5,273 bases of DNA, taken from Candidatus Poribacteria bacterium (GTDB lineage: Bacteria; Poribacteria; WGA-4E; WGA-3G). The notes under the pieces were generated by a model that saw only the letters and a program-made list of their open reading frames with translations, had not been told where the DNA came from and ran no database searches. The position numbers and the translations under genes were made by a program. The stretch spans positions 1 through 5,273 of the forward strand of contig JAPPMR010000722.1 in the NCBI GenBank assembly GCA_028818995.1, in the 5' to 3' direction. Below, piece after piece: positions 5,044-5,273 of this stretch (its first letter is position 1; every line of letters starts with the position of its first letter).

Positions 5044-5273
5044 ATGATACCGCCTATAACGGAACTGCTCATAAAAATAGAGCAACTTGAATGGGATTTA
5101 GCAGAGGTCAAAAAGGAGTTAGAAAAACTTCAAGCACCTTTAATGAAGTCCCTCACGCCCGAAGAGTACCAAGCCGCTCGATTAGCTCGCGTGCGAGCAC
5201 AGAATGAAAGGCGGCGCCCATTAATTGAAAAAGCGCTCGGAAAACCAAATTCTGACGTTGAATCCCTTAGCGC
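5044..5273 (+). CDS. Small coiled-coil protein of unknown function, 5' part only
   Basis: The reading frame is open from ATG 5044 to the right edge, giving 76 complete codons; the C-terminus lies outside. The visible part is almost entirely helical and charged. Residues 5-31 (from ITELLIKIEQLE to KELEKLQ) show Leu/Ile at heptad spacing, as in a coiled coil. A proline-containing break (APLMKSLTPEEY) and a second Arg-rich helix (AARLARVRAQNERRRP) follow. There is no signal peptide or membrane segment. It is on the same strand as the membrane-protein pair but 109 bp further on, behind two potential hairpins, so it may be a separate transcription unit. I do not recognise the family. Confidence 0.75.
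   Translation, partial: MIPPITELLIKIEQLEWDLAEVKKELEKLQAPLMKSLTPEEYQAARLARVRAQNERRRPLIEKALGKPNSDVESLS

Noticed and set aside
4911..5111. Minus-strand open frame across the 4935-5043 gap
   Set aside because: It overlaps the start of the coiled-coil gene and its ribosome site, and has no ribosome site or family resemblance.

Overview
The window looks like ordinary chromosomal DNA of a bacterium of moderate, slightly AT-leaning composition. It holds two gene blocks transcribed away from each other, separated by a tRNA gene. Shine-Dalgarno sequences are clear, genes are tightly packed, and the tRNA gene does not encode its CCA end, which argues against an enteric gammaproteobacterium. Nothing in the sequence fixes the phylum. 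I see no mobile element, CRISPR array, rRNA or sign of recent transfer.

Minus-strand block (about 2980 down to 1, probably one operon): an SMP-30/gluconolactonase-family beta-propeller hydrolase, a dUTPase (dut) overlapping it by one base, thymidylate synthase (thyA), and a lipoprotein gene of unknown function that runs off the left edge. dut and thyA perform consecutive steps: dUTP to dUMP, then dUMP to dTMP. Why a sugar-lactonase-like protein leads this unit and an envelope lipoprotein closes it is not evident. folA, a frequent neighbour of thyA, is not present here.

Between the blocks (2959-3201): a complete tRNA-Arg with anticodon CCG on the minus strand. It has a very convincing sigma70-type promoter (TTGACA, 17 bp, TACACT with an upstream TG), a T-rich 3' flank, and possibly a separate extended -10 promoter for the SMP-30 gene.

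Plus-strand block (3202 to the right edge): an unusual membrane protein with an N-terminal hydrophobic segment, a long Arg/Ser/Thr-rich tract, a short leucine-zipper-like helix, a His/Tyr-rich patch, an acidic stretch and a C-terminal membrane anchor. It is probably translationally coupled to an acidic cytosolic protein of 207 residues. After a 109-bp gap containing two potential hairpins comes the start of a small coiled-coil protein cut by the window end. I do not recognise these three plus-strand proteins with confidence. The two-gene pair is the best candidate here for something undescribed.
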